Source: an uncultured Prevotellaceae bacterium
Lineage (GTDB): Bacteria > Bacteroidota > Bacteroidia > Bacteroidales > Muribaculaceae
NCBI GenBank assembly: GCA_900318335.1
Contig: ONKF01000014.1
Coordinates: 1-64,000, forward strand
Reading direction: 5' to 3'
DNA length: 64,000 nucleotides
Made by a program: the position numbers and the translations under genes. Shown piece after piece: positions 33,942 to 42,749 of the stretch. Every line of letters starts with the position of its first letter. Position 1 is the stretch's first letter. The notes under the pieces were generated by a model. The model was not told the DNA's origin. It searched no databases and was given only the letters and a program-made list of their open reading frames with translations.

Positions 33942-33974
33942 CAAAGATAATGCTTGGGGAGGGGGCTTGTCAAG
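33942..33974 (-). promoter_or_regulatory. Promoter of the RepA-like ATPase gene
   Basis: On the minus strand TATCTTTG (33942-33949) is preceded, 21 nt upstream, by CTTG (33971-33974). The ATG is about 44 nt downstream of the box. Confidence 0.5.
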
Positions 33975-33995
33975 AGATGGGGAGGTTTTTTTCCT

Positions 33996-34112
33996 GCGAG
34001 CCACAGGCTCGCAATACATCGACGGGCAGCTGCTTTACGAGCTGGTGGCTTGTAGTACTTGGACGGGCTGCTACTACTTTACGAGCCAGCGGCTCGTAAT
34101 ACTTGGACAGCA
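33996..34112. repeat. REP-like hairpin repeats, upstream flank of the RepA-like gene
   Basis: Three units with 41-44 bp period begin at about 33996, 34038 and 34082. Each starts with an imperfect CGAGCC-NNN-GGCTCG hairpin, followed by AATAC-TTGGAC-GGGCTGC-type sequence. The first and third hairpins are perfect; the middle one has mismatches. The gene-free stretch 33899-34120 holds these units and the ATPase promoter. Confidence 0.75.
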
Positions 34113-34120
34113 CTGAGGGG

Positions 34121-34723
34121 TTACAGGGTGCAGAAGAAGGTGACGAGGAAGGGGACGGAGAAGTCGACGAGGAAGCCGTGGAAGAGGGAGAGGATGACGA
34201 AGTCCTGGCCGCTGGTGCGGGTGATGATGGGCAGGGTGGTGTCCATGGTGGTTGCGCCGCCGCAGGAGATGGGGGACAAGGGGCCGAAGTGCTTGACCAG
34301 CAAGGGGGCGCCAAGCAGGGTGAACACCTCGCGGATGATGTTGGCGAGCAGGGCGATGGTGCCCAGTTCGGGTCCACGGTACTGGGTGATGAAGATGCTG
34401 GACAGGGAATAGTAGCCGAAGCCTGATCCGATGGCGAGGCAGTCGGTGAGGGAGCGGTGAGGCAGTCCGATTGATGCCACGGCGGTGGCCGAGAGCGTGC
34501 CGACGATGGTCATCAGGGGCAGAAGCATCAGGCGGCGGTCGAGTTTTCGGAAGGTGTCGATGATGGTCGTGTTGTTGCCCACCGTGATGCCCACGCAGAA
34601 GAGCAGCGCGCACAGGGTGAGGAAACTCACGTTGCCCAGCGCCTTGAGGTCGGGCAGCCAGTGCATGATGCCGCACACGATGCCCAGGATGAAGAAAGCG
34701 ATGATGATGAGGCTGCCTTTCAT
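34121..34723 (-). CDS. lysO: LysO family lysine exporter, large subunit-like part
   Basis: From the ATG at 34723 the product is 200 residues with about six membrane segments and the LysO core: GITVGNN, SGFGYYSLSSIFIT, and the GGATTMDTTLPIITR motif. LysO (YbjE) exports L-lysine and thialysine in other bacteria, where N- and C-terminal parts form one protein of about 300 aa. Here the N-terminal part is a separate gene, overlapping by 4 nt (ATGA). The upstream in-frame extension lies within that gene and is not expected to be translated. Confidence 0.88.
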   Translation of the reverse strand: MKGSLIIIAFFILGIVCGIMHWLPDLKALGNVSFLTLCALLFCVGITVGNNTTIIDTFRKLDRRLMLLPLMTIVGTLSATAVASIGLPHRSLTDCLAIGSGFGYYSLSSIFITQYRGPELGTIALLANIIREVFTLLGAPLLVKHFGPLSPISCGGATTMDTTLPIITRTSGQDFVILSLFHGFLVDFSVPFLVTFFCTL

Positions 34724-35004
34724 GAGCGGCCTCCTTTCTTCTTCTTGCCTCCAGCCCATCGCCATAGTGCCCACGAGAACAGGATGGTTCCCGCAATGCC
34801 CGTCAAGGAGAGCCACAGGGCCTCAAGCCCGAGGTCGCGGATGCCGTTGATGACCTGCGGATTCTCGCCCACCTCGACGCCTAAGAAAAACAGCAACAGC
34901 CAGATGAGCACCGTCACCGCGTGAGGCACCACCCGGAGTCGCCGCTTCCTCAAGAGGTAGCCCACAGCGATTCCACTGAACATGATGGCAACGACCTTCA
35001 ACAT
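34720..35004 (-). CDS. LysO family exporter, N-terminal (DUF340-like) part
   Basis: This 94-residue protein has three membrane segments. It corresponds to the N-terminal third of LysO (GIAVGYLLRKRR, LLFFLGVEVGENP). It ends overlapping the start of the larger part by 4 nt, so the two should be made together and assemble in the inner membrane. A -7 box lies immediately upstream of its ATG. Confidence 0.85.
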   Translation of the reverse strand: MLKVVAIMFSGIAVGYLLRKRRLRVVPHAVTVLIWLLLFFLGVEVGENPQVINGIRDLGLEALWLSLTGIAGTILFSWALWRWAGGKKKKGGRS

Positions 35005-35011
35005 AATGCTG

Positions 35012-35039
35012 CAAAATTAAAGAAAAAATACTACCTTTG
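35012..35039. promoter_or_regulatory. Divergent -7 boxes for lysO pair and DUF3828-like gene
   Basis: On the minus strand TAATTTTG (35012-35019) ends 7 nt before the lysO-N ATG at 35004, implying a nearly leaderless transcript. On the plus strand TACCTTTG (35032-35039) lies 31 nt before the ATG at 35071. Confidence 0.55.
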
Positions 35040-35070
35040 CCACGAAAGACAGATATAAAAAACTTGAAAA

Positions 35071-35619
35071 ATGAAGAAATTGATTTTGATTGCGGCAGTA
35101 GCCGCCGTTATGGGTGCCTGCACGACAGGTAATCACGTAGCTGATGCAGAACAGCAGTCCCTTGACACTGCCGGGCTGATTGAGCGAGTAAACAGCATTT
35201 ATCAGGGCGCGTTTGAGCAGTATAACCGCATGGACTCGCTCAGGAAGGCAGGAGAGGCCAGCATCACCATGGCCAACCTCGACAGCCTGTATTGCACCCA
35301 GGACTGGAACGAATGGGTCAAGCGGGTGAACGAATATGACGCGAAAAACAGTGACGGCATGGTGGGCTTCTTTGAGGCCGACTACTGGATTATGGGCCAG
35401 GACTGGCAAGATCTGGGCGTGACCGACGTGGCTGTCACCGCAATGACCGACTCGACCGCTACCGTCGAGCTTAATCTGCACAACTGCGGCAGCGTGACTC
35501 CAGTGCGTCTCGACATGGCCAAGGTGGCAGACGAATGGCGAATCGATGACTTTGTGAGCAAAGACCCCGCCGTTGACTGGAAAGCATCCATGAAGGAATA
35601 CCTGACCGATAAAAAATGA
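35071..35619 (+). CDS. Lipoprotein, DUF3828-like
   Basis: The 182-residue product has a lipoprotein signal (IAAVAAVMGACTTG, Cys at 17). The mature domain with YWIMGQDWQDL and VRLDMAKVADEWRIDDF resembles DUF3828-type Bacteroidales periplasmic proteins, which have no established function. Its stop codon overlaps the ATG of the M6 protease (35616), so the two are probably coupled, and the lipoprotein may support or inhibit that protease. Confidence 0.75.
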   Translation: MKKLILIAAVAAVMGACTTGNHVADAEQQSLDTAGLIERVNSIYQGAFEQYNRMDSLRKAGEASITMANLDSLYCTQDWNEWVKRVNEYDAKNSDGMVGFFEADYWIMGQDWQDLGVTDVAVTAMTDSTATVELNLHNCGSVTPVRLDMAKVADEWRIDDFVSKDPAVDWKASMKEYLTDKK

Positions 35620-37349
35620 ATGAAATGAAGAAGGCACTAACGGCGATGCTGGCCGCGGTGGCGACCTGCGTAATGATGACGGCAGCGCCAGCCAAGCCCG
35701 GGAAGTTTGTCCACGTGCAGCGTGACGGCTCGACCGTGACCCTGATGATGCAGGGCGGGGAGTTCCAGCGCTCGATGGTAACGGCCGATGGCCTGACCGT
35801 AGCCTTGGACGAGAATGGCGACTACTGCTATTGCGCCGGAGGCGTGCTGAGCGATGTCGTTGCCCATGACGCGGGACACCGCAGCGTGGAGGAGACCGCA
35901 TTTGTGGTCGCCTACCGTGAGCAGATGTCAGCCGATGCCCGGCCCAGCCGCGCTCCCCGTCGCGGCGAGAACGACAACCCGCAGGTGCCCACCACTGGGT
36001 CGCCCCGCATCCCCATCATCCTCGTGAACTACAGCGACATCCGTTTCAAGAGCGATGACCCCGTGGCCACGTTCCAGAACCAGTTCAACGAGATGGACAA
36101 GAGTTGCCTGCACTACTTTGAGTCGCAGTCACGTGGTAGGTTTTCCCCTGTGTTTGACATCCTTGGTCCCGTTGACCTGCCGCAAAACAGGGCCTACTAT
36201 GGCGACAACATACGCAAGTATGGCACCGAGGTGGACGAGCAGATCGGCACGATGGTATATGAAGCCTGCACGGGGTTGACCGGGGTGGACTTCTCCCAAT
36301 ATGACAACGACGGTGACGGCTACGTTGACGTGGTGGTCGTGCTCTATGCCGGCGTGGGCGAAGCGCAAGCATGGAGTACGGTGCCCGAGAGCATCTGGCC
36401 CTGCCAGTGGGACATGCAGGAAACCTATGAATGGGGCTGCAGCACGACGGGTCCCTTCCAACTCAACGGCGTGACCATCGACCGATATGCGGTGTTCAAC
36501 GAGCTTGAGGGACTGTTTGACACCAACGACCAGATAGACGGCATCGGCACCTTCTGCCACGAGTTCGGTCACTGCTTGGGCTTGCCGGACTTCTATCCCA
36601 CCAATGGCGGCAATTATTATGGCATGAGCAACTGGGACATAATGGATCACGGCTGCTATCTGGACAACGGACACACTCCCGTGGGTTATACCTCCTATGA
36701 GCGACACTTCATGGGCTGGATGGACCTCACCGATGCTGTCGAGAACACCCATTACACCCTTGCACCGCTCAACACCGACGAGGGTACCGCGGTCAAGGTG
36801 ACCAACGACGCCAACCCCGACGAGTATTACCTGCTCGAATACCGGGTGCGCACGGGGTGGGACGCCTATCTTGCCGCCGAGGGCATCATGGTGCTGCATG
36901 TGGACTATGACAAGGATGCCTGGGAGAACAACTCGCCCAATAATTCGGGCACTCATCCCCGCATGACGATTATCCCTGCCGATGGAGTGAAGTCGGGTAG
37001 CAGCAACAAGGGTGACCTGTGGCCCTATCAAGGTAATGACGAGCTCACTGACACGAGCACGCCTCCCGCACGGGTTTATGCCGGTGGGTTTATGCACAAG
37101 CCGATCACGGGCATGAGCGTGAGCGATGACGGCAGCACGGCATCGTTTGACTTCATGCTGCAGTCGCTGCCCACTGGCGACGCCAACGGCGACGGTGAGG
37201 TGAACATCGCCGACGTCAACACCGTCATCGATGCCATCCTGTCGGGGAATCCCGATGCCAGCACCCAGCAGCGCTGTGACATCAACAATGACGGTGAAAT
37301 CAGCATCGCTGATGTACAGGTCATTATCGATATTATCCTGAATCAGTAA
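35616..37349 (+). CDS. Secreted M6 family metalloprotease with dockerin-like tail
   Basis: The 577-residue protein has a signal peptide (starting MKKALTAMLAAVATCVMM from the second Met), a propeptide-like region, and the M6 (immune inhibitor A-like) catalytic motif FCHEFGHCLGLPDFY (HExxH at about 314) followed by a M-S-N-W-D-I-M-D-H Met-turn. The last 60 residues are two dockerin-like calcium repeats (GDANGDGEVNIADVNTVIDA and CDINNDGEISIADVQVIIDI). The start codon overlaps the upstream lipoprotein stop. It is one of three secreted proteases in a row with this tail. Confidence 0.92.
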   Translation: MNEMKKALTAMLAAVATCVMMTAAPAKPGKFVHVQRDGSTVTLMMQGGEFQRSMVTADGLTVALDENGDYCYCAGGVLSDVVAHDAGHRSVEETAFVVAYREQMSADARPSRAPRRGENDNPQVPTTGSPRIPIILVNYSDIRFKSDDPVATFQNQFNEMDKSCLHYFESQSRGRFSPVFDILGPVDLPQNRAYYGDNIRKYGTEVDEQIGTMVYEACTGLTGVDFSQYDNDGDGYVDVVVVLYAGVGEAQAWSTVPESIWPCQWDMQETYEWGCSTTGPFQLNGVTIDRYAVFNELEGLFDTNDQIDGIGTFCHEFGHCLGLPDFYPTNGGNYYGMSNWDIMDHGCYLDNGHTPVGYTSYERHFMGWMDLTDAVENTHYTLAPLNTDEGTAVKVTNDANPDEYYLLEYRVRTGWDAYLAAEGIMVLHVDYDKDAWENNSPNNSGTHPRMTIIPADGVKSGSSNKGDLWPYQGNDELTDTSTPPARVYAGGFMHKPITGMSVSDDGSTASFDFMLQSLPTGDANGDGEVNIADVNTVIDAILSGNPDASTQQRCDINNDGEISIADVQVIIDIILNQ

Positions 37350-37393
37350 TTAATTATTTCCATTATTAAAGTATCATAAAAAAAAGAAGAGCT

Positions 37394-39523
37394 ATGAAGA
37401 ATCGAGTAGTAACAATAATCATCATGGGTGCCGCGTTGCTGACGGCGCTCAACGGCTGGGCAGCAAGTGTCGATGAGAACGAGGCCCGAGCAACAGCCAT
37501 GCGTTTCCTGAATGAACGCGCGGCACATCAGGCACCGGCAACGTTCCAACCGCTGACCGTGGCCCATGTGCAGCCCTCGGCTGTGAAGGCCGATGCCGCC
37601 GACTACTATGTGCTGAATGCCGAGGATGGCAGCGCGTTTGTCATCGTGGCTGGTGATGACCGTGCCCGTGAGGTGCTGGCATGGGGCGACCACGCCCTGG
37701 ATATGACGGACATCCCCTGCAACCTGGAGAGTTGGCTGAGCCATTATGCCGAGCAGATGGAATACCTGCATGCTCACCCCGATGCCCAGGTGCAGCGCCA
37801 GGCATTCACCTCGACGCTGGTTGTGAATCCGTTGGTGGTGTGTACCTGGAGCCAGGGCACTCCCTATAATGACCAGTGCCCCACCTATAAGGGCAAACAC
37901 TGCGTCACGGGATGTATCGCCACGGCGATGGCCCAGGTGATGTATTACTGGCGTTATCCCGACGAGCTGCCCGACCTTCCCGCTTACATCTCCCGCACCT
38001 ATATGCTCCAGGTGCCCGCGTTGCCCGGCACGACCCTCGATTGGGATAATATGCTTGATGGCTACTCTTATCACTTCGATGCCGAGCATGGCGAGGCCGT
38101 AGCCACGCTGATGCGCTACTGCGGCCAGGGCGCATCGATGGACTATGGCACCGACGGCAGCGGATCGGGCTGTTGGAACCAGATGGTGGGCATGCAGGTG
38201 TTCGGCTATAACCTGATCGCCCGCCTGGTGCACCGCGACGATTACAGCAACGAGCAGTGGGAAGCCCTGTTGCAGGAAGACCTGGCGGCAGGTTATCCCG
38301 TGCTCTATTCCGGCTACGGTGACGCGGGCGGACACGCCTTTGTCGTTGATGGCTGCACATATGGTGGCTATTATCACGTGAACTGGGGCTGGGAGGGGTC
38401 CGGCAATGACTACTTCGCTATTGATGCGTTTGTCGTGGGTGGCATGTCGTTCCAGTACGGGCAGGAGATGATACATAACCTGTACCCCGTGCAGTATGGC
38501 GTTGACATCAAGCCCTATGACTTTGAATCGGATGGCATCTGCTATAAGGTGCAAGGCAATGAGGTTGCGGTTGTCAACCGCGAGGAGCGATATGGCTCCT
38601 ATAGCGGTGCGGTGACCGTTCCTGACAAGGTGAGCTGGGGCGGCGTCAGCTATCCCGTGACGGCTGTCGCTTACGGTGCGTTCCGCGAGAGTAGAAGTCT
38701 GACCAGTGTCGTCCTGCCATCAAGCGTGAAGACGATTGGCAAATATGCCTTCAAGAACTGCACAGCGCTCTCCAGCGTCACTCTGCCTGACGGACTCGAG
38801 TCAATCGACTATGCCGCATTTTATGGCTGCCGTAACCTGAAAAGCATCTCGTTCGGGTCGCATCTGGAGAATATCGGCTACTTTGCTTTCTATGACTGCC
38901 GCCGCTTGGGGTCACTGGTTATTCCCGCAAGTGTCAAGACGGTAGGGGAGTGTGCCTTCATGTTGTGCAGTGGCATAAAGAATCTCAATATCCGTGGTGG
39001 CGCCGAGGAAATCGGTTATGCCGCGTTTGCCTACTGTTCGGCGCTGCGCGAGGCCAATTTAGGTGACGGCATGGTGACTCTGGGCGAAGCGGCTTTCTAT
39101 GGCTGCTATAACCTTGAGGATGTGACGATGGGACTGAGCACCGACTCGATTGGGCCGCTCGCATTTGCCGGCTGTGACTTGTCGCGTCTTGTCGTGATGC
39201 CCGAACTGCCACCGACGGTAGCCGACAAGAATGCCTTTGAGGACTATCATTATGCTTTGACCAAGCTGGTGGTGACCCGCGAGGCACGGGATAACTACAT
39301 CTGTGACGAGATTTGGACCGACTTTGAGAATCTCGTCTGCCTGGAGGATGAAATGGTACCTGGCGATGTGAACGGTGACGGTGAGGTCGGTATTGCCGAT
39401 GTCAACGCCCTGATTGATATGATCCTGGACGGCGTTGCCTCGCCCTATGGCGACGTGAACGGTGACGGCGAGGTGAACATCGCCGATGTCAATGCGGTGA
39501 TAGATATGATTCTTAACGAGTAG
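37394..39523 (+). CDS. Secreted C10 (streptopain-like) cysteine protease with BspA-LRR and dockerin-like tail
   Basis: The 709-residue protein has a signal peptide, a Spi/C10-type propeptide (YYVLNAEDGSAFVIVAGDDRA), and the C10 catalytic domain with Cys174 in VTGCIATAMAQVMYYW and the His in GGHAFVVDGC, followed by YHVNWGW. From about 390 to 620 are BspA-type leucine-rich repeats (YGAFRESRSLTSVVLPSSVKTI and so on), likely for adhesion. Two dockerin-like repeats close the protein. Such proteases include Prevotella interpain and Bacteroides Bfp enzymes. It is paralogous to the next gene. Confidence 0.93.
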   Translation: MKNRVVTIIIMGAALLTALNGWAASVDENEARATAMRFLNERAAHQAPATFQPLTVAHVQPSAVKADAADYYVLNAEDGSAFVIVAGDDRAREVLAWGDHALDMTDIPCNLESWLSHYAEQMEYLHAHPDAQVQRQAFTSTLVVNPLVVCTWSQGTPYNDQCPTYKGKHCVTGCIATAMAQVMYYWRYPDELPDLPAYISRTYMLQVPALPGTTLDWDNMLDGYSYHFDAEHGEAVATLMRYCGQGASMDYGTDGSGSGCWNQMVGMQVFGYNLIARLVHRDDYSNEQWEALLQEDLAAGYPVLYSGYGDAGGHAFVVDGCTYGGYYHVNWGWEGSGNDYFAIDAFVVGGMSFQYGQEMIHNLYPVQYGVDIKPYDFESDGICYKVQGNEVAVVNREERYGSYSGAVTVPDKVSWGGVSYPVTAVAYGAFRESRSLTSVVLPSSVKTIGKYAFKNCTALSSVTLPDGLESIDYAAFYGCRNLKSISFGSHLENIGYFAFYDCRRLGSLVIPASVKTVGECAFMLCSGIKNLNIRGGAEEIGYAAFAYCSALREANLGDGMVTLGEAAFYGCYNLEDVTMGLSTDSIGPLAFAGCDLSRLVVMPELPPTVADKNAFEDYHYALTKLVVTREARDNYICDEIWTDFENLVCLEDEMVPGDVNGDGEVGIADVNALIDMILDGVASPYGDVNGDGEVNIADVNAVIDMILNE

Positions 39524-39590
39524 TGCCGTTTGCTTCGTCAAGAGACAATGCATGTGTTTTTTATCTATATACCTGAGTACAATAAAAATT

Positions 39591-41651
39591 ATGAATTACT
39601 TGAAGTCTTTATTATTGATGGGATGCGCCCTCGTGGCTCTGAATCTGGCAGCCGGCGAAGTGCGTGTCCATGATGCGCAAATCAAGGCGTCGCAGTTCCT
39701 TAATCAACACACTGGCGTCTTGTCTGCGATGTCCCCACAAGAGTTGAAACTCATCCACGTGGAGCCTGCTCAGGTTGACCGAAACGTGGCTGATTACTAT
39801 GTGTTTAATGCCAAGGACGGCAATGCCTTTGTCATTGTCGCGGGCGATGACCGGGCGACCGATGTGCTGGCCTATGGTCCTCATGCCCTGGATATGGATA
39901 ACGTGCCTTGCAACATGCAGTGGCTGCTTAACCAGTACAAGCGTCAGATGACCTTCCTGAGAGAGCACCCTGAAATGCGCGTCAGCAAAGCCACGGAGCG
40001 TTCGGCTGCCGTGCCTGTGTCACCGCTTCTTTCCTGTACCTGGAACCAGCGGTCGCCGTTCTATAACCAATGCCCGACCAGCGGCTCGCAGCATTGCCTC
40101 ACCGGATGCATTGCCACGGCGATGGCCCAGGTGATGTATTACTGGAAATTTCCTGCCGAGGCGCCTGCGATGGATGGCTATACCTCAACGATTAATGGCA
40201 TGACGGTGGAAGCGTTGCCAGGTGGCGTGCTGAATTGGGACAATATGCTCGACGCATATACCACCACCGCTACTGCCCAGCAGAAGGACGCAGTTGCCAT
40301 GCTCATGCGCTATTGCGGACAGGCCTGTCACATGGCATACGGCACATCGGCCAGCGGCGCTTACAGTGACGATGAGTTGGAGGGCATGAAACTGTTCGGC
40401 TACAATGCCGACGCAGCCCTGCTATCACGCGATGACTACTCTGCCGAAGAGTGGGCGGGAATGATTGAGGCCCAACTGGCAGCCGGGTGCCCAATCCTAT
40501 ATGGCGGTGTTGACCCGAACAAGGACATGGGCCACGGTTTCGTCGTGGATGGCTGTGGCGGCGGCATGTATCATATCAACTGGGGCTATAGCGGCTCGGG
40601 CGATGGCTACTTTGTGCTGGATGCCTTTACGACGATGGGCTATCAGTTCTCGAGCGAACAAGAGATGCTCTATCAGGTGTATCCGACGGGTTATATGTAT
40701 GACAGGCACGCTGCGGTGATGGAAGAGGCCGCACAGGTGACTTCTACATCGTTTACCGCCGATTGGACCGACACGACCCCCGATGAGTATGTGACTGGTT
40801 ACACCCTGTATGTGCAGCCTTATGATCCCACGGCCCACGAGATGTTGCTGAACGAGACTTTCAGCCCGATTGATGTGAACGTTGACGCGACGACGGCTTT
40901 GTCGGCCAACAAGGTGGGGGATTACTGTGATAACCCGGGTTGGACTGGCAGCTTTGTTTATCTGGGTGGCGGTGGCTGCTTCATTGTCGGTGGACAGAAG
41001 TATGTGGGCACGCTCACGACACCGCCGCTGAGTGTGGGTGGCGATGGCGTGATTACCGTCAGGTTCTGGTCGCGGTACTCAGGCAGCAACAGCAGTCCCG
41101 CTATTGTGACGTGTGGTGACGTGGAGCAGGTGGTTGAGTTGTCCAGGATGGCACGGGAGCATGTCGTCGTGTTTGAAAACGTCGAGGACGGCGCGACGGT
41201 GAGCTTCGGCAGCACAGGCCGGTATTTGGGCTTCTATCTCGATGATGTGGTCGTGACAACGGGCGATGACCGTGATCCTGTCGAGATGACAACACTTGGC
41301 GACGGTTGCCTCGTGTTCCCTGATCTCACCTCCACTGACTATGCTGTTACAGGACTCGAGACAGGAGGAACCTATCGTTTCCTGGTTGTTTCCCATTATG
41401 CCGATGGAACGACCAAGAAGTCCAATAGCCAAGTGGTCACCTTGAGCGAACAGCCCGAGCACGCCTATGGATTGGGCGACGTGAACCATGACGGCAAAGT
41501 CGCCATTACCGATGTGACGGCAATGATTGACTACTTGTTGGGCGGCAGCGAGGTCATCTGTCCCATCTGTGCCGACGTCAATGGCAGGGATGGTGTGAAC
41601 ATTGCCGACATCACCGCCTTGATAGACCTTCTCCTCGGCGGGAATGAGTAG
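39591..41651 (+). CDS. Secreted C10 cysteine protease with Fn3-like and dockerin-like tail
   Basis: I chose the ATG at 39591, which gives 686 residues and starts the signal peptide (MNYLKSLLLMGCALVALNLA); the longer frame from 39552 has no supporting signal. The propeptide (YYVFNAKDGNAFVIVAGDDRA) and C10 domain (LTGCIATAMAQVMYYW with catalytic Cys; MGHGFVVDGC with His) closely match the preceding protein. The C-terminal half differs: a carbohydrate-binding-like sandwich and an Fn3-like region (TDYAVTGLETGGTYRFLVVSHY) replace the LRRs. Two dockerin-like repeats end it (DVNHDGKVAITDVTAMIDYLL and the next). Confidence 0.93.
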   Translation: MNYLKSLLLMGCALVALNLAAGEVRVHDAQIKASQFLNQHTGVLSAMSPQELKLIHVEPAQVDRNVADYYVFNAKDGNAFVIVAGDDRATDVLAYGPHALDMDNVPCNMQWLLNQYKRQMTFLREHPEMRVSKATERSAAVPVSPLLSCTWNQRSPFYNQCPTSGSQHCLTGCIATAMAQVMYYWKFPAEAPAMDGYTSTINGMTVEALPGGVLNWDNMLDAYTTTATAQQKDAVAMLMRYCGQACHMAYGTSASGAYSDDELEGMKLFGYNADAALLSRDDYSAEEWAGMIEAQLAAGCPILYGGVDPNKDMGHGFVVDGCGGGMYHINWGYSGSGDGYFVLDAFTTMGYQFSSEQEMLYQVYPTGYMYDRHAAVMEEAAQVTSTSFTADWTDTTPDEYVTGYTLYVQPYDPTAHEMLLNETFSPIDVNVDATTALSANKVGDYCDNPGWTGSFVYLGGGGCFIVGGQKYVGTLTTPPLSVGGDGVITVRFWSRYSGSNSSPAIVTCGDVEQVVELSRMAREHVVVFENVEDGATVSFGSTGRYLGFYLDDVVVTTGDDRDPVEMTTLGDGCLVFPDLTSTDYAVTGLETGGTYRFLVVSHYADGTTKKSNSQVVTLSEQPEHAYGLGDVNHDGKVAITDVTAMIDYLLGGSEVICPICADVNGRDGVNIADITALIDLLLGGNE

Positions 41652-41662
41652 AGTGAATGTGA

Positions 41663-42565
41663 ATGAATGAAATGAAGCGTGAACGGGAAATATATAAAGT
41701 GACGCTTGTGGGCAGTGCCGCCAACGCGGCTCTGATGTTGTTCAAGTTTGTGGCGGGCGTGTTGGGTCACAGTTCGGCAATGATTGCCGATGCCGTGCAT
41801 TCGCTGTCCGATTTCGCCACCGACCTGGTTGTGCTGGTGCTGGTTCATATCAGCGCCAAGCCCCAGGACGCCTCCCACGACTATGGCCATGGCAAGTATG
41901 AGACGATGGCGTCATTTATCGTGGGATTGGCCCTTGTCGCCGCTGCCACTGGTATTATCCTGACTGGGGTGATGAAACTGGTGGACTGGTATCATGGCGT
42001 CCAACTTCAGGCTCCGGGCCGTCTGGCGCTGTGGGCCGCCCTGATTTCGATTCTGGTCAAGGAGGTATTGTACCGATACACCGTGGCCCGTGGCAAGCAC
42101 CTCAATTCCCAAGCAGTAATCGCCAATGCGTGGCATCACCGCAGCGATGCCCTGTCGTCGATAGGTGCTGCGATTGGCATCGGGGGCGCTATCCTGCTGG
42201 GTGACCGCTGGACGGTGCTCGATCCCATTGCCTCGGTTGTCGTGGGTCTGATGCTTGTCAAGGTGGCTGTCAGCCTGCTGCGTAGCAGCATGGGCGAATT
42301 GACCGAGTCATCATTGCCTGCTGACGTCGAACGTGAGATAGAGAACATTATCCGTTCGTTCCCTGACGTCAGTGAGCCGCACAACCTGAGGACGCGCCGC
42401 ATCGGTAACCGCATCGCCATCGAGGTGCACGTGCGCATGGATGGCAATTTGCCTCTTTCACTCGTTCATGACCGCGCATCAAGCATCGAGCGGGCCATCC
42501 GTGAGCGTTTTGGTTCAGATACCCATGTCTCCGTGCACATGGAGCCCCTCACGCCCCATAACTGA
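41663..42565 (+). CDS. Cation diffusion facilitator family transporter
   Basis: This 300-residue protein has six membrane segments and a C-terminal ferredoxin-like cytoplasmic domain. Metal-site residues appear in ADAVHSLSDFATD (helix 2) and in WHHRSDALSS (helix 5: H-x-x-x-D), the CDF pattern. It exports Zn, Fe, Co or Mn using the proton gradient; the helix-2 His suggests zinc specificity (inference). It starts 11 nt after the C10 protease stop, with in-frame ATGs at 41663 and 41672. Confidence 0.93.
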   Translation: MNEMKREREIYKVTLVGSAANAALMLFKFVAGVLGHSSAMIADAVHSLSDFATDLVVLVLVHISAKPQDASHDYGHGKYETMASFIVGLALVAAATGIILTGVMKLVDWYHGVQLQAPGRLALWAALISILVKEVLYRYTVARGKHLNSQAVIANAWHHRSDALSSIGAAIGIGGAILLGDRWTVLDPIASVVVGLMLVKVAVSLLRSSMGELTESSLPADVEREIENIIRSFPDVSEPHNLRTRRIGNRIAIEVHVRMDGNLPLSLVHDRASSIERAIRERFGSDTHVSVHMEPLTPHN

Positions 42566-42634
42566 TCAACAGTTGTGACGAAAAATGAAGTGATGAATCA
42601 GGCATGATGGACTGAGATCTATCAATGGAATAAT

Positions 42635-42697
42635 TAAGGACGACAAGCGTCGATGTCTTTCAGTATCAATCCTGTGACACGACGCTTGTCGCCCTTA
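42635..42697. terminator. Long-loop hairpin after the CDF gene
   Basis: Arms at 42635-42652 and 42680-42697 (TAAGG-CGACAAGCGTCG and its complement) pair with one mismatch around a 27-nt loop. It sits between convergent genes. The rest of 42566-42749 shows nothing else. Confidence 0.55.
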
Positions 42698-42749
42698 TAG
42701 AAAAAAAGAATAATTTACGGTACTGCTGTCGATACAGCGGGATAGGTGA

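Noticed and set aside
33996-34112. Hairpin repeats as a CRISPR or tRNA-like locus
   Set aside because: Three units with variable 41-44 bp period and partly palindromic cores; no unique spacers, no tRNA fold.
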